From Lewinella sp. LCG006 (GTDB lineage Bacteria; Bacteroidota; Bacteroidia; Chitinophagales; Saprospiraceae), in assembly GCF_040784935.1 (NCBI RefSeq), contig NZ_CP160680.1, positions 248,001 through 312,000 on the forward strand: 64,000 nt of DNA, given 5' to 3'. Below the pieces are notes generated by a model. It did not search any database. It was not told the origin of the DNA and saw only the letters and a program-made list of their open reading frames with translations. This document shows positions 1-9,000 of the stretch, one piece after another; the first letter of the stretch is position 1; every line of letters starts with the position of its first letter. The position numbers and the translations under genes are program-made.

Positions 1-1895
1 TACAACCGATTATCTACACCCCTGGTTGGTATTTTCTCGAAGTACAATCACAGATCAATGGCTGTACGGCCCTGGACAGTGTGTTCATTGCCGAAGATGA
101 AAATCAACCCACACTCACGATGGGCAATGATACCCTGATTAATTGCTTACAACCAACGGTCCGACTGTCTGCTAGTGGAATGACTTTTAATGGCACCCCC
201 AATTGGGCTTGGACAACACCTACGGGCAACCTGATCGCCGATGCAAGCACCCCAACCCCACTCGTTGGAGCGGGTGGCTGGTATTTGCTCACCCTCACTG
301 ATGCTGGCAATGGTTGCCCCGTTACAGATAGCCTGTTCGTGAGTGAAGACCTTGCCCCCCCGCTAGCTACCGTGGAAGGCTTGGGCAATTTGCAGCTTAA
401 CTGTAACCAGGACACCCTGTTGCTAGATGGCACCAATTCCATGTCAAGCACAGGAGATGGCTTAGCTTACACCTGGAGGACGGTCCCACCCGGCAGCTTA
501 TTCCCCGATGTGCTGGCGCCACAGGTATTTACGGATCGCCCCGGCAATTATTCCCTCATTGTTACCGACCTCGGCAATGGCTGTAGGGATACAATCGCCT
601 TTAATGTGGGTGCCAATTTTGTTCGTCCAATTCCTGTTTTGGCCTTGGCGGAACCCATTACTTGTAGCACTTCCAGCAGTATTTTAAGTACCACCCAACC
701 CACAAATACCGCCGATTTTCAATTCCTCTGGACCAACGAAAACGACGAAACCATCAGCAACAGCCCCACTGCCCAAGCAACAACAAGCGGCTGGTATTAC
801 CTGGTTTTAACCTCCAACATCAATGGCTGTAGCAGTCGCCCCGATTCAGTGTTTGTAGGCAGCTCAATAAGCTTACCGCAAGTAGTCGTCAATACGGATG
901 GCAATATCAGTTGTGACCAGATGGTGGTCCACCTCGATGGTAATGGTTCTTCTCAGGGTACCAACTTTAGCTACCAATGGTCTAGTAATGATGGTTCACT
1001 GTTGGGAAATGGTACCAACTTACTGGATTCGACCCAAATGGCAGGCACCTACACCTTAACGGTAATGAACAATGCCACCGGCTGTGCAAATACCGATAGT
1101 GTAACGGTGATACTCCAGGGCATGCCCATCAGTGGCCTTGATGTGGATTTCGTCTCTCCCCCCTGCTTTGGCGATCAATCGGGAAGTATCAGCATCAACG
1201 AAGTCATGGGCGGCAGCCCTCCCTACCTCTATCAAATCAATGGGCAGGGGTTCAGCCAGCTATCCTTTTTTGAAGACTTGCTTCCTGGCAACTATCAAGT
1301 GCAAGTAGTCGGTAGTGAAGGTTGTCAATGGGAAGAATCCATTACGCTCACGGCTCCCCTTCCTTTAGGGTTGAATTTGGGGCAAGATCTGGACGTCACC
1401 TTGGGAGATAGTGTTGTGCTAACTCCTGAGCCTACCCGCCCAATTAGTACCTGGAAGTGGAATGCGCCGGGCTTATTGTCGGAAGACGCTCCTTTTATGC
1501 CGATCATTACCCCTTTGGAAACACAATTCATTCTGCTCACGGTCACCGATGAAAATGGCTGTACCGCCACGGATACCCTCCGCATCTTTGTCAACAACCT
1601 CAGCCGGGTATTTATCCCCACCGTTTTCTCCCCCAACGGGGATGACAACAACGACTACTTCACCCTCTACGCTGGCGATGAAGTAGCCGAGATCGAAAGC
1701 CTGCGCATCTTCAGCCGCTGGGGCAACATGGTCTTCGAGCAAGACAACTTCCCCCCCAACGCCCCCACCCTGGGCTGGGACGGCACCTTGTGGGGAGAAC
1801 CCCTCAACCCCGCTGTTTTCGTCTATTACGCACGAATCCGCTACACCGATGGGAGTACTGAACTGATCACGGGAGATGTGGTGTTGATGAAATAG
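1..1895 (+). CDS. Large surface/secreted protein with T9SS type B C-terminal sorting domain (5' truncated)
   Basis: The reading frame is already open at base 3 (reading ...TPGWYFLEVQSQINGC...), so the gene starts before the window and only the last ~630 residues are seen. The visible part is a string of Ig/PKD-like beta domains about 90-100 residues long, each with a motif like GWYxLxLT...NGC and a conserved Cys pair. A SprB-like repeat (SGLDVDFVSPPCFGDQSGSI...) follows near residue 360 of the part after base 81. The last ~95 residues (VFIPTVFSPNGDDNNDYF through the GDVVLMK end) match the CHU_C / gliding-motility-associated C-terminal family, the type B signal of the type IX secretion system. 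The protein is therefore inferred to be exported and kept at the surface or released. Its actual function (adhesin, matrix protein) cannot be told from this fragment. Confidence 0.88.
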   Translation, partial: QPIIYTPGWYFLEVQSQINGCTALDSVFIAEDENQPTLTMGNDTLINCLQPTVRLSASGMTFNGTPNWAWTTPTGNLIADASTPTPLVGAGGWYLLTLTDAGNGCPVTDSLFVSEDLAPPLATVEGLGNLQLNCNQDTLLLDGTNSMSSTGDGLAYTWRTVPPGSLFPDVLAPQVFTDRPGNYSLIVTDLGNGCRDTIAFNVGANFVRPIPVLALAEPITCSTSSSILSTTQPTNTADFQFLWTNENDETISNSPTAQATTSGWYYLVLTSNINGCSSRPDSVFVGSSISLPQVVVNTDGNISCDQMVVHLDGNGSSQGTNFSYQWSSNDGSLLGNGTNLLDSTQMAGTYTLTVMNNATGCANTDSVTVILQGMPISGLDVDFVSPPCFGDQSGSISINEVMGGSPPYLYQINGQGFSQLSFFEDLLPGNYQVQVVGSEGCQWEESITLTAPLPLGLNLGQDLDVTLGDSVVLTPEPTRPISTWKWNAPGLLSEDAPFMPIITPLETQFILLTVTDENGCTATDTLRIFVNNLSRVFIPTVFSPNGDDNNDYFTLYAGDEVAEIESLRIFSRWGNMVFEQDNFPPNAPTLGWDGTLWGEPLNPAVFVYYARIRYTDGSTELITGDVVLMK

Positions 1896-1940
1896 GTGTT
1901 GATGGTTGGGTTGCGAGGTGCGTAAATAATTCCGACTTCC

Positions 1941-1958
1941 TTCCGATAGCTATCGGAA
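1941..1958. terminator. 18-bp perfect palindrome between convergent genes
   Basis: TTCCGATAGCTATCGGAA is a perfect palindrome lying in the 99-bp gap between the end of the T9SS type B gene (+) and the end of the minus-strand gene at 1995. A second hairpin sharing the TTCCGAT/ATCGGAA arms is at 3847-3863. Its position fits a bidirectional terminator, but no strong T-run follows. Confidence 0.45.
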
Positions 1959-1994
1959 CCGACTTTAAAAATGGATGGTTTGTTGGTTCAAAAA

Positions 1995-2843
1995 TCACTC
2001 CCTCACCAGGTCGGAGATGATGGTATTGCGGGCCTGTTCAATCTGCACCTGGTTTTGGTAAACCTGCCTAAGAAACTGCGCCTTGCGCGACTGCTGATCC
2101 TTCAGTTGAGCGGCAGCTTTTTCTACCAGTTGGCGAGCCGTGGGAGCGCAATCCGATGCAGGATCTATTTTCCCAATTTCATCAAGGGCAGCTTTGGGCA
2201 TTTCCAGTGCCAATTGCTGACGGGCCATTTCCAGATGCTCCGTACAAGAGGCTGCCTGGTAATCCAGATAATAGCTTGTACGACTAGCGCGGGCCTGAGC
2301 ATAACACGGAGAGGCCATCGGCATAGCATCTGCGATGGCGAGGGCGGTGAGCAAATTGCCCCTTTCTGCTTGTTGAGCTGCCGTGGCTAACAAGTCGTTG
2401 CAGTTGCTGACAAAGGCATGCTGGTAATCGGTATTCAAGGTTTCCAAAAGGCGATGGATGGCTGCACTTCCACTGGTCAATTGCCGGAGCGCATTCCGGC
2501 GGGCATCGTCGAGCGTATTGCCTGTCGCCTGTAAGGATGCACTCGCGGTGCTAATCACCTGGTCGCTGCCGCTTAATCTCAAACCTACCAGTAAATCATA
2601 AGCGGCGACAAAACGCGTACGCATACCCTCCATTTGCCCTTCACGGACGAGTACCAATTCGGCCTCCAGCAGTACGCCAGAAAGACTATCCAATAGCGCA
2701 CCTTTGCGCTGCAAAGCGGGTATCAGGCGTTGCTCCACATCTGCACTTACACTTTTAGCGAAGCGCAGCTGTAGAGGAATATCTTGGGTAGTTCCGTTCA
2801 GGAAACAACTTGCTGATAGGATAAAAATTAAGAATAAACGCAT
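1995..2843 (-). CDS. Secreted protein of unknown function, third gene of CsgG-like cluster
   Basis: 282 residues with a signal peptide (MRLFLIFILSASCFLNGTTQ). The rest is alanine-rich and mostly helical. The section around ISTASASLQATGNTLDDARRNAL resembles the part of LPP20-type proteins where a modified substrate-binding strand is followed by an Ala/Arg helix. A tail of repeated helices (NCNDLLATAAQQAERGN...; CTEHLEMARQQLALEMPKA) looks TPR-like, with spaced cysteines. It lies six bases downstream of the next gene (2850-3740), so the two are very likely co-transcribed with the CsgG-like gene. The context suggests an envelope role; I do not recognise a specific function. Confidence 0.7.
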   Translation of the reverse strand: MRLFLIFILSASCFLNGTTQDIPLQLRFAKSVSADVEQRLIPALQRKGALLDSLSGVLLEAELVLVREGQMEGMRTRFVAAYDLLVGLRLSGSDQVISTASASLQATGNTLDDARRNALRQLTSGSAAIHRLLETLNTDYQHAFVSNCNDLLATAAQQAERGNLLTALAIADAMPMASPCYAQARASRTSYYLDYQAASCTEHLEMARQQLALEMPKAALDEIGKIDPASDCAPTARQLVEKAAAQLKDQQSRKAQFLRQVYQNQVQIEQARNTIISDLVRE

Positions 2844-2849
2844 AATTAG

Positions 2850-3740
2850 CTAGTTAAGCGTAATGAATATTTTGTTCCCCTGCACATCTCGTTCACAGTC
2901 GTAACCCAATTCACGGAGGAAGTTGCGAAGTTTTACGGCAAATCGGTAAGCGCGGTAGGGCTGCCCATTAGTGGGGTGCAAATAAGGTACTCTCAACTGA
3001 TCGACGATCATTTTCGTGGCCGTCATCCCTTGCAGGTGGTATTGGCCACGTAGGGTATTTTCTCCCAACCAGTTGGCAATCACTTCGGCCAACAGCAGGT
3101 CGCTCCCACTTACGGGGCTATCAAGGTCATAACTTACCGATGGGGCCAGCGTGATATTGAGGGCCAACACCCGACCAGCCATCAGCATATCATGAAAACT
3201 TGCCGTTATCTGAGGGATAAATTCGAGGAGCCCCTCTTCTGCGGCACGTTGCACCAAACGCTCATACTGTTTGGTATAAAAACTGGGCGAATGAGAGGTG
3301 TGATTGGCTAGCGACACCCCAGAAACAGCATCGTAGGCGGTCATGATAAGCCCTCCAGTACTGCCATTGTAAGAGTTATTGATGATCGGTTCTACCTCTA
3401 CGTAGATATCCGCTCCCGATAGCTCTATCACCTCCTGTTTCACACTGGTGAGGTTGCCCCATTCGATGGTCTGATCATTGGCCAACTGCCGCAAGCGGGC
3501 TCGCAAGTCAACAGTGCTATAGCCCGCAGTTGCAAACCCTTCCCGTACCGCCGTCACTGCCGTTAACATGACTTTATCTTGCTCTAGTTGCTGTCGCCAA
3601 TCTTCGCCTTCTTTAGCAAACGGAATCACCATTATAGTAGGCTGGTAACCGGGCATGCTGTCCAACCGGGGCTCCGTCTGGGAAAAGCTATCTTGAAAAA
3701 ACAGGAAAAGCGTAAAAATTAACAGCGTGTATTTTCTCAT
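2850..3740 (-). CDS. Secreted protein, DUF6175-like, second gene of CsgG-like cluster
   Basis: 296 residues starting with a clear signal peptide (MRKYTLLIFTLFLFFQDSFSQ). The mature N-terminus PTIMVIPFAKEGEDWRQQLE is typical of Bacteroidota periplasmic proteins that I remember as the DUF6175 family (family name from memory). A predicted alpha/beta core follows (LSGADIYVEVEPII) and a C-terminal portion ending RNFLRELGYDCERDVQGNKI. It lacks a lipobox. It is followed after nine bases by the 1995-2843 gene and preceded, after a GC-rich repeat gap, by the CsgG-like gene, so the trio probably acts together at the cell envelope. Molecular function unknown. Confidence 0.65.
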   Translation of the reverse strand: MRKYTLLIFTLFLFFQDSFSQTEPRLDSMPGYQPTIMVIPFAKEGEDWRQQLEQDKVMLTAVTAVREGFATAGYSTVDLRARLRQLANDQTIEWGNLTSVKQEVIELSGADIYVEVEPIINNSYNGSTGGLIMTAYDAVSGVSLANHTSHSPSFYTKQYERLVQRAAEEGLLEFIPQITASFHDMLMAGRVLALNITLAPSVSYDLDSPVSGSDLLLAEVIANWLGENTLRGQYHLQGMTATKMIVDQLRVPYLHPTNGQPYRAYRFAVKLRNFLRELGYDCERDVQGNKIFITLN

Positions 3741-3978
3741 TGTTTATTTTAATTAAGACTTCTTTGGCAGCCTGTCTGGTTTCGAGTGTTTTTGGTTTTA
3801 TGTCTGCAATTACCAGGGAGTGCTCGTTTTCCTCGCGGGGCTGCTCTTCCGATAAAATCGGAATCGCGGGGGTGCTCGTTCCTCGCGGCTAGCGCGGCTA
3901 CCGCCGACGCCGTCGGCACCACTGCGAGTGAAACGAGCACTGCCGCGAATCCCGACCCCTCAGGACGAACACCACCAC
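3741..3978. repeat. GC-rich repeat/palindrome block between two minus-strand genes
   Basis: This 238-bp gap is much more GC-rich than its flanks. AGTGCTCGTTT (3819-3829) is exactly complementary to AAACGAGCACT (3931-3941), giving a 123-bp span. Inside are a near-direct repeat GTGCTCGTTTTCCTCGCGG (3820-3838) / GTGCTCGTTCCTCGCGG (3871-3887), a TTCCGAT-AAA-ATCGGAA hairpin (3847-3863) and a perfect GCCGACG-C-CGTCGGC hairpin (3903-3917). Small ORFs here have no protein-like features. It probably acts as an intergenic structured repeat. Confidence 0.6.
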
Positions 3979-4908
3979 CTAATCCACTAGTCCAAAAAAT
4001 ATCATCTTCGTCAACCAGTGCGACTTTTGATCACCGGGCACGGCATAGAGTACATGCCCTTGCTCTCGAGCCTCATATAATTGGGTAGATCCTCTCAATA
4101 TTTTACATTCCAGGAAGCGATCTTCCTGGCGCTGAATCCTTGCTTCTCCTAAAATCACTGGGCGGGCCAGTGTATCGCCACTTACCAGGTAGTATTCATT
4201 GATGTACACCTTAAGTTCCTGGCCAGAAAAATTAGGCATGGTGGTAGCGACCAGTACTTCGTTGATCTTATTACGACTTTCGTGCAAAACATCGACTACT
4301 TGCATTCCTCCCTGGAAAGCTCGCATAACAAACCTTCTCACCTGCTTCGACAGCTGGGCCGCCGCTTTGCGCTCTACCTGGGCAATCAGATTCTCCAAGG
4401 GAGCATCCATTTCCGGCTCACCGGCTTGGGTACTGAGAAAACCTTCCAACTGGGCATTTTCTGCTTTAATCAACTGGCCGGTACGCACATCCAGCAAACT
4501 GATTCTTAACAGGTACCGAAGACTTACCGTTTTGGTGGGAAACCCCTCTGGAGATCGACCTTGGCGGGGATCAAGCTGTCGGCTCAGCACCCGCCCTACG
4601 AGCAAATAATCTGCTCCCAACGCAGCAATACTTTCCCGGTCGCTGGCCAGATAATCCTCGTGGCGCACCTCCTCGCGGGCCATAAAAACAGCATCCAAAC
4701 GGCGACGATCCACCACACGAAAGCCTTCGTTCTCCGTCAGGCCGCGCTCCGCAGCTTCTCCGAGCAAAAGCAAGCTACCCTCTCCCATTTCTACATTGCT
4801 AACAAAAGTCGGTACCCCTATCGTGGGGACCACCGACTGCCCTTCAACTACGATGGAAAAAACAAGCAGTAAAAGCAGTAGTATAATCTTTATAAATGCA
4901 TTCTTCAT
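3979..4908 (-). CDS. CsgG/LpoB-like periplasmic protein
   Basis: I place the start at the ATG at 4908 because MKNAFIKIILLLLLLVFSIVVEGQ is a normal signal peptide; an upstream in-frame ATG at 4953 would put 15 polar residues in front of it. The mature part has the order seen in CsgG/HfaB/LpoB-type proteins: a first strand with TIGVPTFVSNVEMGEGSLLL, a helix, then FRVVDRRRLDAVFMAREEV, then LGADYLLVGRVLSRQ, then RISLLDVRTGQLIKAE and a helix of charged residues. CsgG is the curli secretion pore and LpoB an activator of peptidoglycan synthase; which branch this belongs to is unclear. There is no lipobox Cys, unlike classic CsgG. Two co-directional secreted proteins follow. Confidence 0.6.
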   Translation of the reverse strand: MKNAFIKIILLLLLLVFSIVVEGQSVVPTIGVPTFVSNVEMGEGSLLLLGEAAERGLTENEGFRVVDRRRLDAVFMAREEVRHEDYLASDRESIAALGADYLLVGRVLSRQLDPRQGRSPEGFPTKTVSLRYLLRISLLDVRTGQLIKAENAQLEGFLSTQAGEPEMDAPLENLIAQVERKAAAQLSKQVRRFVMRAFQGGMQVVDVLHESRNKINEVLVATTMPNFSGQELKVYINEYYLVSGDTLARPVILGEARIQRQEDRFLECKILRGSTQLYEAREQGHVLYAVPGDQKSHWLTKMIFFGLVD

Positions 4909-5136
4909 ACGGAAAATAATCATCGAGATAACTTTATTGCTGTTTGGCTTCAAAGAGACGGAGAAAAAATAAGTGAAACAGCTTTCGGTTTATTTCCGTC
5001 AAACTACAAAGGTAACCGTATTGCAACAATTTTGCGACAAGCCTCTAAACTGTCCTTGTGCGGTCATTATTACCATAAAGAATAATCTTTACATATTAAC
5101 TTATTGTTACAATTGCATTCCAAAAAAAATGCAATT

Positions 5137-5853
5137 ATGAAACCTACGTATCTTTTGTTCCTATTTTCCTTCCTTTTGCTGGCCTGTAACCCCTCTACTT
5201 CACAAACAACGGCCGCGAAGGAAGCATCACCTGCTACGGATGAACCTGCTCCATCTTATAGCGCTTCCAGTACCCCTACCTTGGCTGAAGCCCAACTGGA
5301 TAGAGCGATGGAATCCTACAGCCAAGCCATTTTTGCCAGCGGTTGCTTTTGGTGCACCGAAGAAGTGTTCCAGCACGTAAAAGGCGTAAAAGGTGTTTAT
5401 TCCGGCTATGTTGGTGGAGACGAATCGATTCATCCGACTTACAATTCCATCGGTACGGGTACTACGGGCTACGCCGAGGCTGTGGTCGTGTATTTTGATC
5501 CAGCAGTGGTTTCCTATGATCTATTGTTGGAGTTTTTCTATGCCAGTCATGATCCTACGCAAATCAATCGGCAAGGACCTGATGTAGGCACCCAATACCG
5601 CTCTGGCGTGTTTTACCTCAACGAAGAGCAAGTCAACAAGGCCCGCGCTTACCAGGAAAAACTCAATAATTCCGGCAAGTACGACCGCCCGATTGCTACA
5701 GAAATTACCGCCGCAGGAACCTTTTACCTGGCCGAGGAATACCACCAAAACTACTACCCACAGCATCCTGAGAATCCGTACATTCAGCGGGTAAGTCGCC
5801 CAAAAGTGGAGAAATTCACCAAAGCATATGCGCAGTACCTGGAAAAGGCCTAG
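5137..5853 (+). CDS. msrA: Peptide methionine-(S)-S-oxide reductase MsrA, lipoprotein form
   Basis: MsrA reduces methionine-S-sulfoxide in oxidised proteins. The ATG at 5137 gives MKPTYLLFLFSFLLLAC, a lipoprotein signal with Cys17 as lipidation site; the TTG at 5104 would add 11 polar residues and is less likely. The catalytic motif GCFWCTEEVF follows at residues 69-78 (catalytic Cys70, a second Cys at 73), then the family sequence GVYSGYVGG, the region YDLLLEFFYASHDPTQINRQGPDVGTQYRS (split here only by reading) and the ending EEYHQNYY. All the usual MsrA landmarks are intact. The Ser/Thr/Pro-rich linker after the lipid Cys suggests it is tethered in the periplasm or outer membrane, where it would repair exported proteins. 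It is divergent from the CsgG-like gene and followed by two hairpin repeats. Confidence 0.94.
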   Translation: MKPTYLLFLFSFLLLACNPSTSQTTAAKEASPATDEPAPSYSASSTPTLAEAQLDRAMESYSQAIFASGCFWCTEEVFQHVKGVKGVYSGYVGGDESIHPTYNSIGTGTTGYAEAVVVYFDPAVVSYDLLLEFFYASHDPTQINRQGPDVGTQYRSGVFYLNEEQVNKARAYQEKLNNSGKYDRPIATEITAAGTFYLAEEYHQNYYPQHPENPYIQRVSRPKVEKFTKAYAQYLEKA

Positions 5854-5861
5854 ATCAAGAA

Positions 5862-5958
5862 AGTTGGAAGGCACTTTTGAAGTGCCCTCTAACTGATTGC
5901 AGTGCCTGATGCACTATAACAAGAAAGTTGGAAGGCACTTTCGAAGTGCCTTCCAACT
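5862..5958. repeat. Two tandem 33-bp hairpins downstream of msrA
   Basis: 5926-5958 is a perfect 15-bp stem (AGTTGGAAGGCACTT / AAGTGCCTTCCAACT) with a TCG loop. 5862-5894 is the same hairpin with two mismatches on its right arm. Each is preceded by an almost identical lead-in (tcaagaa / acaagaa). A degenerate relative (GTTGAAAGGCACC...CTTTCCAAC) is at 32811-32841. They sit where a terminator would be but lack a T-run, so they may be a dispersed hairpin repeat. Confidence 0.7.
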
Positions 5959-6041
5959 GATCACACTAGCGTTTTTCTGCCGATTTATGTTCGGGCTGAT
6001 GCATTCGTTAAAATTGCCGGAAGACTTGTTCCTTTTACGAA

Positions 6042-9000
6042 TCAGTACTTAAATATACGGAGGGTTTCCTGCCATTTTTCTCCAACGATCATGACCTGGT
6101 AGTTTCCTGAAGGCAAGAAAGCCAGGATAACAGGCATCGTAAAATGACCGCCAGCCAACCATCGGCTATCCTTGCTGATGACACGACCATGCGCATCCAG
6201 CAAGCGAATTTCCACCTCTTCTTCCGTCTTCGTCCAACCACTTAGTTGGATATCACCCGCCGTAGGATTGGGGAATGCCATCCATCTAGCAGCCTCATTT
6301 GTACTTGAAGGAGAGCTACCGGTAGCAACCTGAAAGTTGTTATTCCCGTTATTCGCATTTTCACCTTCCATCCATTCAATCGTATAGTCCTCTACTTCTC
6401 CATAATTGATGTTTGCACAGTAGGTGGCAGGACTGCCGTAACGCATGGAAACCCTCATCCTGGTCGTCCCTTGGACATTATTTGGAGGTGTGAATTGAGC
6501 CGTGACCGGTCCGGCATTTGGCCCGATGGATACAATCTCTTCGCCTGGATCAGCAAAATCACCATCACGGTTATAATCAATCCATACTTTCCAATACTCA
6601 TTGTAATTGGTACTGGCATAACCAGGAACCAACGTCAGTTGATGTGTAGCATTTTTCTGCAAGGGCAAGACGATTGAGGTATAATCTCCATAACCATCAT
6701 CATCTCCGCTGGCGTAGTTACTTCCGTTAACAAAAATGGCGTTGATCCATTCATAATTCGTATTGGCTCCTTGCGATTCACAATACACCAAGCCCGGGCC
6801 ATCGGTACTTTCATCATTGACCCAAACCTCCGTACTGCTCATACAACCATTTTGGTCGGTAACATAGGCGGTATAAAGTCCTGGAGAAAGATTGAAAAGT
6901 GATTGCCCCTGCGCACCATTTTCCCACGTTACTGTGTAAGGCGCTATTCCGCCATGGATATTAATCACAATGGCCCCATTATCTCCTGTGGTCGCATGGG
7001 TGACGTTGACATTTAATTCCAATTCGCTAGGGTTTTGTAGTGAAATACCACGCACTGCACTGCACCCTGCTGCATCTGTGACCGTCACCAAATACACACC
7101 GCTGCTCAAACCCGTACGAATAGCATCTTGGGATCCATCACCCCAAAAGTAGAAGAAGGGTGCGGTACCTGTATTTACCTCTAGTGCGATCCAACCATCT
7201 TGTTCATTATGGCAACTTGGGCCGGCACTCGTAGCTGATACTGAAAGCCCAACGGGGTTCACCAACTGGGCATTAGCTACGGAAGTACAGTTGCCATCCG
7301 TCACCGTAAGGGAATAGTTGCCCGCAGAAAGTCCGCCGATAAAAGGATTACCGGTCGCACCATTACTCCAGCTGTAGCTGTAATTTCCGCTTCCACCAGT
7401 AACGGCGGCACTAATGCTGCCGCTATTGGCAAACTGGCAGTTGGGAGATTGAGGATTAAGGGTAATCGTCAATGGTGGAGCTCCTTGTACATTAATCTCA
7501 GTGGTTGTAAAACAACCATTGGCATCGGTAATCACTGCGTAATACGCACCGGCAGCGAGCCCGGTCCGCAGCCCTCCTGCGGCTCCATCCGCCCAAGTGA
7601 TTTGATAGGGGGCTGTGCCTCCACTTGGCGTTAATGTAATGCTTCCTTGAGCACAGATGGCTGGGGTCACTGTAAAACTGAATTGTAGTGGTGCAGGTGC
7701 TGTAAGTGCAATAGTACGTGTGATGGATTGATTACCATCATTGACGACTACTGAATAAACGCCTGTTCCTAGACCAACAATTGTTGGTTGAGTAGATCCC
7801 GTATTCCAAAGATAGGAGTACGAGCCACTTCCTCCAGTAACACTGACACCAACAATGCCCGTATTATCCCCTGCACAATCAATCTCCTGAACGATACTCG
7901 TTGATGCCTGTAGCGGTGGAGGACCGTTGTCTTCAAGGCAGAAAACATCATAACTGATGGCATTAAATTCACCACCAGCCACCAATTCGTTACCGTAACC
8001 ATCGGTGAGTAAAAACCAGCCATCACCATTGGCACAGCACATGCCATCGTTATAAGCATCGGTCACCACCAAGGTAAAGCAACCAGCAGGTAAACAGATG
8101 GTTTCTTCACGATAACTAAATGCTGGCGTTCCTGTATAAGGCCCCCCCGAGTTTCTGATAGCTCCCGAAGCATCCAGGATGTACCAAGAGGTTTCACCTG
8201 GGTAGCGGTCAAATTGTAAGGCCAGGGTTACCGTTGTTTCACAACCAAAATGCTCGTACTCCTGTGCGTTGGCTCGGCGACCACTCAGTCCATTTGGAAA
8301 AACTGGCGCTACTGCATGCCAATAATTTTCACCGACGGTAGCATCTAATTCAAAACTCAAGCTGGAGGTATTCCCAACAATTTCCATGAACTTATCTCCC
8401 AACTGATACACTTTATACGCTACAGCGCCGGGGACAGGTTCCCAACTCGCCAGGGCTGTATTTGCATCCTGGTATTCCACGATAAATTCAGGGACACCTG
8501 AAACAACGCCTAAATGCTGAGAAATCAAGGTCGTACTACCACGACGAAGTCGAAACTTCAACTGACTGGTAGGTGTATTAGGCACTTGCCATGCGTAAGA
8601 ACGGGTGGTAGGTGCCAGGTTTGTCGCTAAACCTGTCCAGCTCTGACCATTGTTGTAAGAAACATCCAGCGAGATAGGCTGCCCGTTGCTGATTGCGTCC
8701 CAAACAATTAAAGAAGATTCTCCCGGTACAAACGTCTCCCCTACTTGGGGACTAAGTAGTTCGATGGGAGACATTTCTATTTCGTAAACCAGATAGTAAG
8801 TTTGTGGTCCTTGAGGTACTTCAAAACCTTCTACAATCAAGTTGTAATACCCCGCAGCAGGCTGATTAATCACAACTTGCTCGACATTGTTACGGCGATC
8901 TACACCAGGTAGCGCCGCTCTTCCCAGGCTATCAAGGTGAGGAAAGGAACTGGGGATCCAAGGCAATTGCTGCTGGCCATTGGGGTGTTCTACGCGCAAA

